This document shows, one piece after another, positions 54,861 to 64,000 of a DNA stretch of 64,000 nt. The DNA lies in NCBI GenBank assembly GCA_027924645.1, contig BSBN01000037.1:496001-560000 (forward strand), given 5' to 3'. The translations under genes and the position numbers were made by a program. The first letter of the stretch is position 1; every line of letters starts with the position of its first letter. This DNA comes from Cunninghamia lanceolata (taxonomy: Eukaryota; Streptophyta; Pinopsida; Cupressales; Cupressaceae). The notes under the pieces were generated by a model. The model was not told the origin of the DNA. It saw only the letters and a program-made list of their open reading frames with translations, and did not search any database.

Positions 54861-56583
54861 AACTGCTTCTTTCCATCGGATCCAGAATCCTTATCTTCTG
54901 CAACCTTCCTCTGCAACTCCACTCCGCAAAATCCAATACCTATAACCTACAATCACAAGGAGTGTGGTTGGGGGTTGTGGTGTTTAGGAGCTTGCCTTAG
55001 TCAAGCCCTGGAATGGCATTTAAGCCTTCCAACATCGCTCTTTGATAAAGAGTGCGTATCCTTGCGAGATAGAGGCAAAAATAAATTGATAAATGATTGA
55101 TTCAACAAAAATAAATATCATCTTGGAGGTGTAGCTCGCATGTAGATGAAAATCCTTCAATACATGAGAAGATGAAGCTAAATCTGCAATCACAAACACA
55201 ACAATATTCTGCTCTGCAACAATGAATATCTTGAATACTCTAAAATCATAAGTTCACCAAAAGTGCACAATCATCTTCTAGTTTGCAAATGAATCCCTAA
55301 ACATGCTTATATATGCATTCCCACTTTAATTTCATAATTCAAACTTAAGATGTCGGCAACGAAACCTTTTAACGGTCACATAACAGACATTTAAATTTAG
55401 GACCTACCTAAAATAGGGTAGGATTAGGGCGCGAGTGCCCAAGCCTCTAGGTCCTATTTTAGGGCACGATTAAGCCCACAGATGTCCCTCAAGCCCCATT
55501 TGACATGGGTTTCAAGCTATTTTTCATCGAGAGTTAAAATGAACATGCAAGATGCAAAACAAGAGACCTGGGAGCTAAACTTAGGAGGTAAAAGTCCTAG
55601 AGGGACATTTTACAATGTAACAAGATTATTAATTAATCAAATATTATTTTAATATGCTTAAAGAATATTTTTTATAATGTTTTTGTACCTTATATTAGAG
55701 ATTTATACACATTTATTTTAGGCCTATTTATTATAATATAGACCCCTAATAAATTTGAATTACTCTATCTCTTCATTTAAGGAGTTTGAGAAGGAGGTTA
55801 GTTGTTGGAATAAAACTAGCTTTAAAATGGGGTCGAAGTCTAGCTTTGAGGACTCCTTTGAGAATGAGCTTTTAATCAAAGAGACTACTTGTACAATGGT
55901 GGTAGAAAACATAGTAAGCTTAGAAAAGAGAAGAACCTTGTATCTTGGTGAAAAATGTGGAAAAACCCTCTATCTCGCTGAAGGGTAGTGGAATCCCCCA
56001 TACTCTTGAAAAAAGAAAAGGTAAAGCTTTCCTTGAATTGGCCATGGGTGATCCTTTCCCAGGAATTGATAACCCCTACCCCTAGATTCCTAATAAGCTC
56101 AGTCTCCCCTATAATGCCCACTCTTATGTCTACCTTATGTGCTTTCCAATTCATATGATGTATGCTATATTGAGTGTTTCATCATTATATTATTTGATTC
56201 TTTTATTATGAGCCATTGCATCAAACTTGTTGATAAGGTTTGTTATGCCATCAAGGGGTTTTGATGGTGTATTTGAGATCGTTTATGGAGATGTTTTGTA
56301 TGACCATTGAGTTTTTTTCGATGGAGTTATGTATTAGCATTGGATTCTGACTATGCATTATGGGATGCATATGTTGTGTCTATGTATGTTAAATCATTTT
56401 AGTGTTTAACTTCATTATTTTCATCATATTCGATATAGTTGTGATTATTATAATTGTTCAACATTATGAATTTATGGTTGATTATGCATCTTGTTTCATG
56501 GATCATGCTAGTCATAGGTGATTTATAGTTAGATGCAAGGATTTAATATCATGTTATGATTTATACCATGTTGGTTAGATTAT

Positions 56584-56689
56584 GTTGCTTTGATTGTTAT
56601 TATGTGGAGTAGGTACACCTAATGTTTGAGCTGAGTGTTGCTTTGACTGTTATTATGTGGAGTAGGTACACCTAATGTTTGAGCTGAGT
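56584..56689. repeat. 53-bp tandem duplication
   Basis: Two units (56,584-56,636 and 56,637-56,689) starting gttgctttga and ending gtttgagctgagt, with a single t/c difference. This is a recent duplication. Confidence 0.95.
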
Positions 56690-57129
56690 GTACATGAATT
56701 TACAAGTGTTTGATCAATAGTTGGTATGTGGATAAGTTGACATGGATTATGCTTATCCATATCAACCTACTTAGTCCTTATGAATCCCTGTGTTAACCTA
56801 GATCCAAATCAGTGGCAATTTTGGAATCGATATGTTATGAAAACCCATAAAGTATGGTTGAGTCATTTGCAAGTGTTTGATTTATTTTTTGCATTGCATT
56901 TAAATTTACTACAAAATGCATGTTTATCGTGTTTGCAAAATATTTAATGCTTGCATTGAAAAGATAATATTTATGCCTTAGTAGGAAAATATTTGTTGCA
57001 TTATTATATTCTTGGTATAAAAGAATTATATGAATTTGATTATTCATTCAAAATAGAATATTTGGCTTCGTAAAATAATTGCTAGTTAAAACATAATTTA
57101 ATTTAATTGATTTTATTTATGTGATTTTA

Positions 57130-57131
<2 letters not shown>

Positions 57132-57221
<90 letters not shown>
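57132..57221. repeat. (TA)n microsatellite, about 45 repeats
   Basis: Uninterrupted alternating T and A for about 90 bp. It can extrude as a cruciform and is usually highly variable in length; assemblies often mis-size such tracts. Confidence 0.95.
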
Positions 57222-57224
<3 letters not shown>

Positions 57225-58262
57225 TTAAATTAGTTGAGGTTAAATAGATTTATTGATTTATTTATTTGAAAATATCTTGCAAAAAGAAATAGAAAAAGAA
57301 AGAAGTGGAAGGAAAAAGAGTAAAAGGAAACTAGAAGGTTATTTACTCACTTTGCTTTTTTGTATTTTTCTTGCCCAAAACCCTCTCTTCCCCCTTTTCA
57401 AAAAAAAGATTTGGAGAGAATTATTGGATGGAATGGTTGGAAGTTGGATTTGGATTGCTTGTGCTTGGAGTGGGAATGCTTGCAAGTGGAAGGAGTGCCT
57501 GCTTGTGTGTGTGTGTGTGTGTTGCTAAAGAAGAGGATTTCCTCCATTGTTGCAAGTTTGAGAAGAGGTAATCTTCTTATTAAAATTGTATTTAAAATGA
57601 ATTTTATTCCTCTTGTCATGCCCAAAGTAGGTGGAGTTATATGGCATCATTCTATAGGAATGATTTAGGTTTGAAATTCATAGTTTAATGTATGGTTTTC
57701 AATTTTTGAAAACTTGCATTTTGAGGCCAAGTTATGGCAAAATTTTCTAAAACCATGTGTGTTGGAAATTTAGAAAATTTGATTGCATGGAAGATTTTTT
57801 GTGCATTTTTGGATCAAAAGGGAACTCTTTAAATTTGTACATTTGTCAAATTTTAAAAGTTAGAAATTTTCATAAATTGTTGAAGGCTGCATATGACTCC
57901 ATTAATGGAGGCTTGAGAATTTTTATGGTTTTGCATGTCTTATGTGAAAAATAGGAAGATTGAAATTTAGACCTCAAATGAATGATTTATTTTGTGAAAA
58001 TAATTAGCTCCTTAATATTTTGTGATTCTCTATCTTTTGACAATGTGCCATGAAATTTTATATTGGTTTGTGTGCCATGCCCAATTTGTAGTTATTAGAG
58101 CATTGGACTTTTAGGATTGAAGTATAGAGTAAGAAATGAGTGGGATCTCACCACTTGCCATGATCTTGAGGGATACATGAATATTGAGTGAGGAGAGAGA
58201 GATTTAATTAAGTGATAATGTAATACACATTGGGATAATAAAAGAATTAATAAAGATGCTTG

Positions 58263-59512
58263 TGTTAGATTCAGGACAAACAACTGAGAGGGGGGGTGAA
58301 TCAGTTGTCAAAAACTTTCTTTCCAATTACACACTTAAATCTTCTTTGTGATTTAACAGCATATCAATAAATCAATCATGGAAACATAATGCATTAAATC
58401 AAGAGCAGAAACACATCAACACATAAGACACCAAGATTTTGACGTGGAAAACTTGGTTAAGGGAAAAACCATGGGGTGATTAACCCAAAATTGTATTCTC
58501 TGTTAGAAGAATAGAAAGAACAAAATGACACATGCCAATTAGGGTTCACTGCCCGAGCACACTGCTCACAAGAGGCTCACTGCCTATAAGAGACTCATTG
58601 TCTACAAAATAATAAGTATCACATACTTGAACTGGAGAATAGCATCTTCACCATGCTTGAATCAGTTCCATTTAAGCCCAAAACTTCTGCTCTGCCTTTC
58701 GCTCTCTTCCTTGCTACCACACTCTCATCTCCACAAGACACACTTTCAAATGACTTCACAATACCTTATTTATACAAGGCATGGACTTAGGAGTAATCAT
58801 CTAAGTCGGCAAACATCTACAAGAACATCCGCAAGATATGTAACTCATCCGGTCGGCCAGTCTCAGGAAGAACACCATCATCTGGAGGTTATTCTTCAAT
58901 TGTGAGATCTAACTCTAATGCGGACCACCAACGCGAACTGGACACGATCCAAAGAGCTCCACAAGATTGCTTGAACCACCAAGAACATTCATACTTCATC
59001 TGCTTATTGAAATCCTTCTCTCCTTCATTTGGAACTTCAAGAACACAGTCTGTCACCACTGTCACAAAGGCATAGATGCTTCCGGACCTTCAAACCATGA
59101 ACCAATTGAGTTGACACTTCACAAGGACTTCCTCAACACTCACTCAAATCTGTAGAATAGGATAATGCATTTTCGGATCTCACCAGACTTATCTGTGTCA
59201 CTCTGTCACCTCTAAACACCTGCCGGAACTGGTTTTACTTGAACGGCCACAACTTCTTTAGATCTTCATGCGGACCTCTGAAATCTTTACTGGATCATCT
59301 TAAGACACATATCTATAAACCTTTAAACCGCATCCTCTGATACTCATCTTATCTTGGACTTTTACCTTATTGTCTTCACTGTTCTTCTCTGTTCCTGATT
59401 AGGACTAATTTTCTCAATATCCTCAGCACTCAGCTCATCCAATCCTTTTCATCAATGTAACCGGAGTATGTTGACATCAATGACAACACCGGTTAGGCCC
59501 ATACTTGCAACA
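58263..59512 (-). repeat. Copia-2 3' LTR
   Basis: On the minus strand it starts TGTTGCAAGTATGGGCCTA directly after the purine tract and would end GAATCTAACA at 58,263. The length is 1,250 bp. A phrase gagagggggggtgaatcagt near 58,288 is common in plant copia LTRs. The left end is chosen from the TGTTAG/TGTTGC symmetry. The other LTR is outside the window, so it could not be compared. Confidence 0.75.
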
Positions 59513-59844
59513 ATCTCCCCCTTTGTCATTGATGGCAACATATGATGTGAAAAACTATTTTGACCATCAAGACAAGAACTTTTCTTTACTGACACAACTC
59601 CCCCTCTCACCAACAACCATTCACTTGTCTTCTCTTCCTTTATTTCTCCCCCTTTGATCAGCCACCACTTATTTTTCACATGTCTTCTCTCCCCCTTTGA
59701 CATCAATGGCAAAGGGCACATACTTGCAATTTCACCATTTCAGAATCATACCAGCTGCTCCCCTTGAGTAGTAGCTCCCCATCATCAATTCGGATCACAA
59801 GATATGACTGTGATATCCACCAGACTGATGCATATCAGTGCACC
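59513..59844 (-). other. Copia-2 polypurine tract and spacer between pol and LTR
   Basis: The main purine tract on the minus strand is CAAAGGGGGAGAT at 59,513-59,525. Further tracts of the same kind recur at about 59,602, 59,645 and 59,690, three of them next to a gacatcaatggc-type phrase. No coding sequence is present. Confidence 0.7.
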
Positions 59845-60905
59845 TTAGTTCATCACCGGAGGGGCAATAACCTCTAACTTCTCCCTGAGATACTCAAAAA
59901 AGTCCTTAGGTAGAGGTTTAGTAAAGATGTCTGCAATTTGATCCTTGGAAGACACAAACTCCAATCTGACTTTATTCTTGTTCACTTGCTCTCTTAGAAA
60001 GTGAAACTTGATAGATATATTCTTAGTCTTTGAATGCAACACCGGATCCTTAGATATATTTATTGCACTTGAATTATCATAGAAGATTGTGATACGCTCC
60101 TCATACTCCACTCTTATGTCTCTTAGCATTTGCTTCATCCACAAAACTTGAGTGCAACTACCTGCTGCTGCAATATATTCTGCTTCCGTAGTGGACAGTG
60201 ATATTGCTTTTTGTTTCTTGCTTAGCCAAGAAACCAATCTCTTCCCCAAAAAGAATGCTCCACCACTGGTACTCTTCCGGTCATCCACATCTCCTTCCCA
60301 ATCCGCATCTGTATATGCATGAAGAGAGAAATCATGATCTCTGGGATACCATAATCCATACTCAACTGTTCCTTTTAGATATCTAAAAATCTTCTTGATT
60401 GCCATGACATGAGATTCTTTAGGATCAGCTTGAAATCTAGCAACAAGACCCACAACATTCATAATGTCAGGTCTAGTTTGAGTGAGATACAACAATCCTC
60501 CAATCATTGACCTGTACTTTTTCTGATCAGCCTTAGTGGAGTCATCATCTTTGCCCAATTTACATTCGGTTTCCATGGGAGTATTCATTGGTTTTGAGTC
60601 TTCCATCCCAAATTTCTTCAACAATTCTTTCACATATTTGGTCTGAGAAATGAAGATTTCTTTATTTGTTTGAGTGATTTGTAGACCCAAGAAGAAATTT
60701 ATTTTCTCCAAGCATGGACATCTCAAATTCACTTTTCATTTGATTTACAAGTTTTACACATACTATCTCTTCCTCCAAAAATGATATCATCAACAAACAC
60801 TTCAACAATCAAGATGTTTTCATGATCAATTTTGAAATACAAATTACTGTCAGTAGTACCTTTGTTGAAACCAATCTTCAAAAGATGCTTATCCAATCTT
60901 TCATA
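59845..60905 (-). pseudogene. Copia-2 RT C-terminal half and RNase H
   Basis: The catalytic box FVDDIIFGG lies at about 60,780-60,806. NFFLGLQITQTNKEIFISQ, LLKKFGMEDSKPMNTPMETE and RSMIGGLLYLTQTRPDIMNV follow. RNase H has YTDADWEGDVDDRKSTSGG, SLSTTEAEYIAAAGS and IADIFTKPLPKDF, then ends ...APPVMN and TAA. It is open for 295 codons (60,732-59,845), in a different frame from the RT N-terminal half. The frameshift lies between 60,732 and 60,905. Confidence 0.9.
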
Positions 60906-61553
60906 CTAGGCTCTTGGGGCTTGCTTTAGTCCACACAGAGCTTTCTTCAACTTGCAGACCATATCACCATGATCAGACAATTGAAATCCATCTGGTTGCT
61001 GAATGTATACTTCTTCTTCCAAGTCACCATTCAGGAAGGCAGACTTGACATCCATCTGATACACTTTAAAATCTTTGAAGGCAGCAAAAGCAAGAAATAA
61101 TTTGACAGCTTCAATTCTTGCCATCGGAGCAAAAGTTTCTTCAAAATCAACTCCTTCTATTTGAGAGTAACCCTTGCAGACCAATCTGGCTTTATTTCTG
61201 ATTACTTCACCAACTTCATTCAGTTTGTTCCGGAAGACCCATTTTGTTCCAATCACATTCTTGTTTCTAGGTCTGGGAACAAGATCCCAAGTGTGATTTT
61301 TCTCAATTTGCATCAGCTCTTCCTCCATTGCTTTAGTCCAGTTTTCATCATTGCAAGCTTCATTTACTGTCTTAGGTTCAATCTTAGAAATCAAACAATA
61401 CTCATCTAAATCTTGAGCAATTCTCCTTCTTGTTTGTACACCTTTGCTTTTATCACCTATGATTTGATCTTCAGAGTGGTTCAGTCTTACATACCTGGGA
61501 ATTTTGGGAGTTTCTTGCACTTCTGATTCTTGATCAGGCTCATTGAAACTCAT
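60906..61553 (-). pseudogene. Copia-2 RT N-terminal half
   Basis: Open for 215 codons: [100 protein letters not shown] and [14 protein letters not shown]. These are the standard copia RVT_2 blocks in order. A single nonsense codon near 61,563 separates it from integrase in the same frame. Confidence 0.92.
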
Positions 61554-61562
61554 CTCTTCTTC

Positions 61563-62519
61563 CTAATTTACCAGATCAGTTTGAATTTGAATTGCAGAAG
61601 GGGCTTGGGCTCCTTGAGTCAGAACACCACTTTGATCATCTTCATCATATTCATAAAACCTTGAGGGTTTTTCAATTTCTTCATCAACCTTCACATTTGT
61701 ACTTTCTATAATCTTTATCAGTCTCTTGTTATAACACCGGTATGCTTTGCTTTGAGTAGAGTAACCCAAGAATATTCCTTCATCACTTCTAGCATCAAAC
61801 TTGCCTAGATCTTCATCTCTTTTGATGTAACATTTGCTACCAAAGACTCTGAAATACCTCACAGTAGGAGTGATGCCAAACCAAAGTTCACAAGGAGTCT
61901 TACTGGTATTGCTTCTGATTTGAACTCGATTGAGAGTATAGACTGTAGTGGTGACAACTTCTCTCCAATAGATCTGAGGAACATTTGCTTCCATCATCAT
62001 TGTCCTAGATGCTTCTTGGATGGTCCGGTTCTTTCTCTCCACTACTCCATTCTGTTGTGGAGTCCTAGGAGCAGACAACTGTCTCTTTATTCCATGTTTC
62101 TCACAAAATTCTATGAACTCACCAGATGTGAATTCTCCACCTCTATCAGACCTCAGACACTTTAATTTTAATCTGGTTTCATTCTCTACCATAGCTTTGA
62201 ATATTTTGAATTTCTTAAAAGCTTTTGATTTCTCTTTCAGAAAAGTTACCCACATCATCCAGGAGTAGTCATCAATTAGTAACATGAAGTATCTATCACC
62301 TTGCACACTCCTGATTCTTACTAGACCACATAGATCAGTATGAACCAAGTCTAATATTCTGATAGAAGATTGTTCTTTGCTTTTAAATGAGACTCTGCTT
62401 TGTTTTCCCAACTGACATTCTTTGCACAAACTATTTATAGGTTTCACTAGTTTTGGAAGATCTCTTACAGCTTGAGTGTTGCTTATCTTGATGATATTAT
62501 CAAAATTCACATGACACAT
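61563..62519 (-). pseudogene. Copia-2 integrase
   Basis: The pre-integrase part at 62,519-62,400 reads MCHVNFDNIIKI and CKECQLGKQSRVSF, completing H..H..C..C together with residues just upstream of a stop. The core has DLVHTDLCG, YFMLLIDDYSWMMW, LRSDRGGEFTSGEF and SAPRTPQQNGVVERKNRTI, giving the D, D and E catalytic residues. FLGYSTQSKAYRCYN is the C-terminal copia block. Open for 318 codons. Confidence 0.92.
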
Positions 62520-62540
62520 CCTCCTATACCATAGCCAACT

Positions 62541-63011
62541 CTAATAAATTTGCACAAATAGACAACTTTTACCGGTACCAACTAAATGAAAGATATTACC
62601 TTTTGTCTGAGTACCGGATGCAATCTTTGTTCTAGAACTTTCAAAGATCTTGCATTTTCCATTCTTAAATTGGAGATCATAGCCTTTGTCCACCAACTGT
62701 CCAACACTAAGAAGATTGTGCTTCAATCCTTCAACATATAGTACATTACCGGTTTTGTTCTTTCCATCAAAAGAAATAGTTCCTCTACCTCTGATTCTAC
62801 CAGAAGAATTATCACCAAACTTTACCACTCCTCCTTCATACCTTTCCAAATCTAAGAACTTATTTTTGTCACCTGTCATATGGTGAGAGCATCCACTATC
62901 AATGACCCAATCATTCTTTTCTTCAACTTGGGCAGCCAAAGCTCTTTCTACAACTTTATGATTGACAGATCCAGAGGGCATTGGATCTTCTTCCTTGATG
63001 GCAATAAACAC
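62541..63011 (-). pseudogene. Copia-2 protease
   Basis: The active site is WVIDSGCSHHMTGDKNKF, followed by VKFGDNSSGRIRGRGTISF and NVLYVEGLKHNLLSVGQL. Both are typical of copia retropepsins. Open for 156 codons and in the same frame as integrase, separated from it by a stop near 62,541. Confidence 0.9.
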
Positions 63012-64000
63012 CCAGTCACTTCCAGATTTATTTCCTATCTCTGATTCATCATCTGTTACTCCTTCATTATCATCCTTTTCATGAACATAGTAACAATTCT
63101 TTTAGAATCTTGATCTGTTAGGATTTGGCCTTGAAAATCTTTCCAGACACTGAGGAAAAATGACCAATCTTGTTGCAGTTGAAACACTTAAAAGACAATT
63201 TCCCTTCATACTTACCGGATCCTCTTGGCAGTCTTTTTGCAATAAGGGCTTCAAGCTAAGCAGTTTCAGTTTCTTCTTCTTCCAAGTCTTTTCTTACTTT
63301 TTCATACCATGATAGTTTCCTTGAAGAGTTCTCTCCCAGATCAAACCTTTATTTTTCTTTTACAGAAGCACTGGCTCTGAATGCTGATTTAGTCTTGGGG
63401 GGGCATCTCCAAACTTGTTCATTTCAAATGAAGCCGATTTACCAGCCAGTTGATCTCTTGTGACAGTTGTAAGGGGTCTAAATTCTTCAATGGCAACAAC
63501 CTTCATTTTATAAGAAGCAGGAAGGGATCTGAGAATTTTGCCAACAATCTCATCTTCATCCAAGACTCCACCAGCACATCTGATTCCACAAACAAGCTCA
63601 TTTACTCTTGGCATAAAAGTAGTGATATTTTTATCTTCTCTCATCTTTAGATTTTTAAATTTCCCTTTCAGACTCTGTAGCCTTGCACATTTAACATACT
63701 TGTCTCCTTCATGCAGAAGTTCCAGTTTTTCCCAAATCTCAAAAGCAGTTGGTAGGTCAACAACATTTGAAAGCTCTGAATCAGATAATGTGCTTAGAAG
63801 AGCTTCTATAGTCCACAGATTGTTTTCAGCATTTGTGATTTCATTTGGTGCTTTCGGGCCACCCTGTGGAGGAGTATACTTTGTTGAATCCATGGTCTAG
63901 TAATTGCATTCCCATACATTGCAAGTGACATTTCATGCAACTTTTCCAAAGATTAAAATTGGTTCTATCAAACTTCAGACTATCCTTCTTGTAGGATGAC
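63012..64000 (-). pseudogene. Copia-2 gag, N terminus beyond the window
   Basis: The main open part at 63,893-63,360 reads LWTIEALLSTLSDSELSNVV, LPTAFEIWEKLELLHEGDKY and NITTFMPRVNELVCGIRCAG, the UBN2-type gag. A frameshift near 63,905 separates the upstream segment (LKFDRTNFNLWKSCMKCHLQ), which continues to the edge. A second shift sits in a run of seven C's near 63,400. The nucleocapsid knuckle near 63,170 starts CFNCNKIGHFSS, and a one-base shift is needed to reach its last Cys. Confidence 0.85.

Larger units (their letters stand above)
53682..55622. mobile_element. 1.9-kb unit with about 190-bp imperfect inverted termini
   Basis: Sequence 53,692-53,893 matches the reverse complement of about 55,425-55,622. 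Shared phrases in the same order are tttacctcct, gtttag.tcc.aggtc, tcgatg.aaaat, tgaaacc.atgt and acttgggcgc.(c/t)gcgccc. The interior carries a 13-bp palindrome and three roughly 110-bp repeats, but no coding domain. It cuts off the LINE RT. The ends could be long terminal inverted repeats of a DNA element (Mutator-like or foldback) or two inverted LTR remnants. A clear target duplication was not found; both flanks contain caagat. Confidence 0.55.
55623..58262. other. No gene recognised; AT-rich with simple repeats
   Basis: Open frames at 55,755-55,988 (+) and 55,885-56,154 (-) overlap on opposite strands and resemble nothing I know. Two tandem features are listed separately. A (TG)n run lies at about 57,503-57,521. 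No LTR ends were identified before the copia LTR at 58,263. Confidence 0.5.
58263..64000 (-). mobile_element. Copia-2: Ty1/copia retrotransposon, running off the right edge
   Basis: The 3' LTR is at the left (58,263-59,512), then polypurine tract, RNase H, RT, integrase, protease and gag in reverse order, with the gag N terminus and 5' LTR beyond 64,000. The domain order (protease-integrase-RT) is that of Ty1/copia. Each domain is recognisable, but four frameshifts and three or more stops separate them. Confidence 0.92.

Noticed and set aside
53716..55614. Ordinary solo LTR ending in GGGACATTTTACA
   Set aside because: The left end matches the reverse complement of the right end over about 190 bp, which a single LTR would not show. 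It was reclassified as a unit with inverted termini.

Overview
The window is nuclear DNA from a seed plant with a very large, repeat-packed genome. A gymnosperm is the best fit, because a conserved gene carries introns of 7.8 kb and 3.1 kb and is buried among old, decayed LTR retrotransposons. I cannot name the species from sequence alone. Everything except one host gene is transposable-element sequence or unrecognised filler.

Host gene (+ strand, 3,572-15,277). Four phase-0 exons (3,572-3,730; 3,901-3,987; 11,809-11,880; 14,984-15,277), all with GT-AG introns, encode the C-terminal Jiv90-type region of a DNAJC14-like J-domain co-chaperone. The J domain itself is not in the window and must lie left of position 1. 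The introns hold a decayed copia fragment split by a solo LTR with a perfect TGACA duplication (903-2,589), a possible LTR at 6,555-7,162, and a tandem array of 5S-rRNA-derived units (9,134-11,456) that is itself interrupted by another solo LTR.

Nest (15,539-53,681). A LINE on the + strand, starting about 260 bp past the host stop codon, was split by a 34-kb minus-strand Athila-like Ty3/gypsy element, called B here (15,649-49,638, target duplication TAGTC/TAGTT). B received further insertions: element A inside its 3' LTR (15,819-20,809), chromovirus C inside its third ORF (21,224-26,812), a solo-LTR-like piece inside its RT (32,677-33,438), and long-LTR chromovirus D between gag and protease (35,511-46,980). 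Removing A restores B's 3' LTR to 170+175=345 bp, exactly the length of its 5' LTR.

The standout is element A. It has two LTRs in inverted orientation with both U3 ends facing outward. Between them lies one 5' half (R-U5, PBS, gag, protease, part of RT), fused to an inverted LTR that stops exactly at an 18-nt tRNA-Asp-like primer-binding site. This looks like an aberrant reverse-transcription product, made when a plus-strand strong-stop DNA joined pol, that integrase nevertheless inserted.

Right flank (53,682-64,000). The LINE RT ends at a 1.9-kb unit with roughly 190-bp imperfect inverted termini. A gene-free stretch with a 90-bp TA microsatellite follows. The last 5.7 kb is a minus-strand Ty1/copia element (58,263 to beyond 64,000) with one LTR, and with gag, protease, integrase, RT and RNase H broken by stops and frameshifts. 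The copia fragment at the left edge is a related but more decayed copy.
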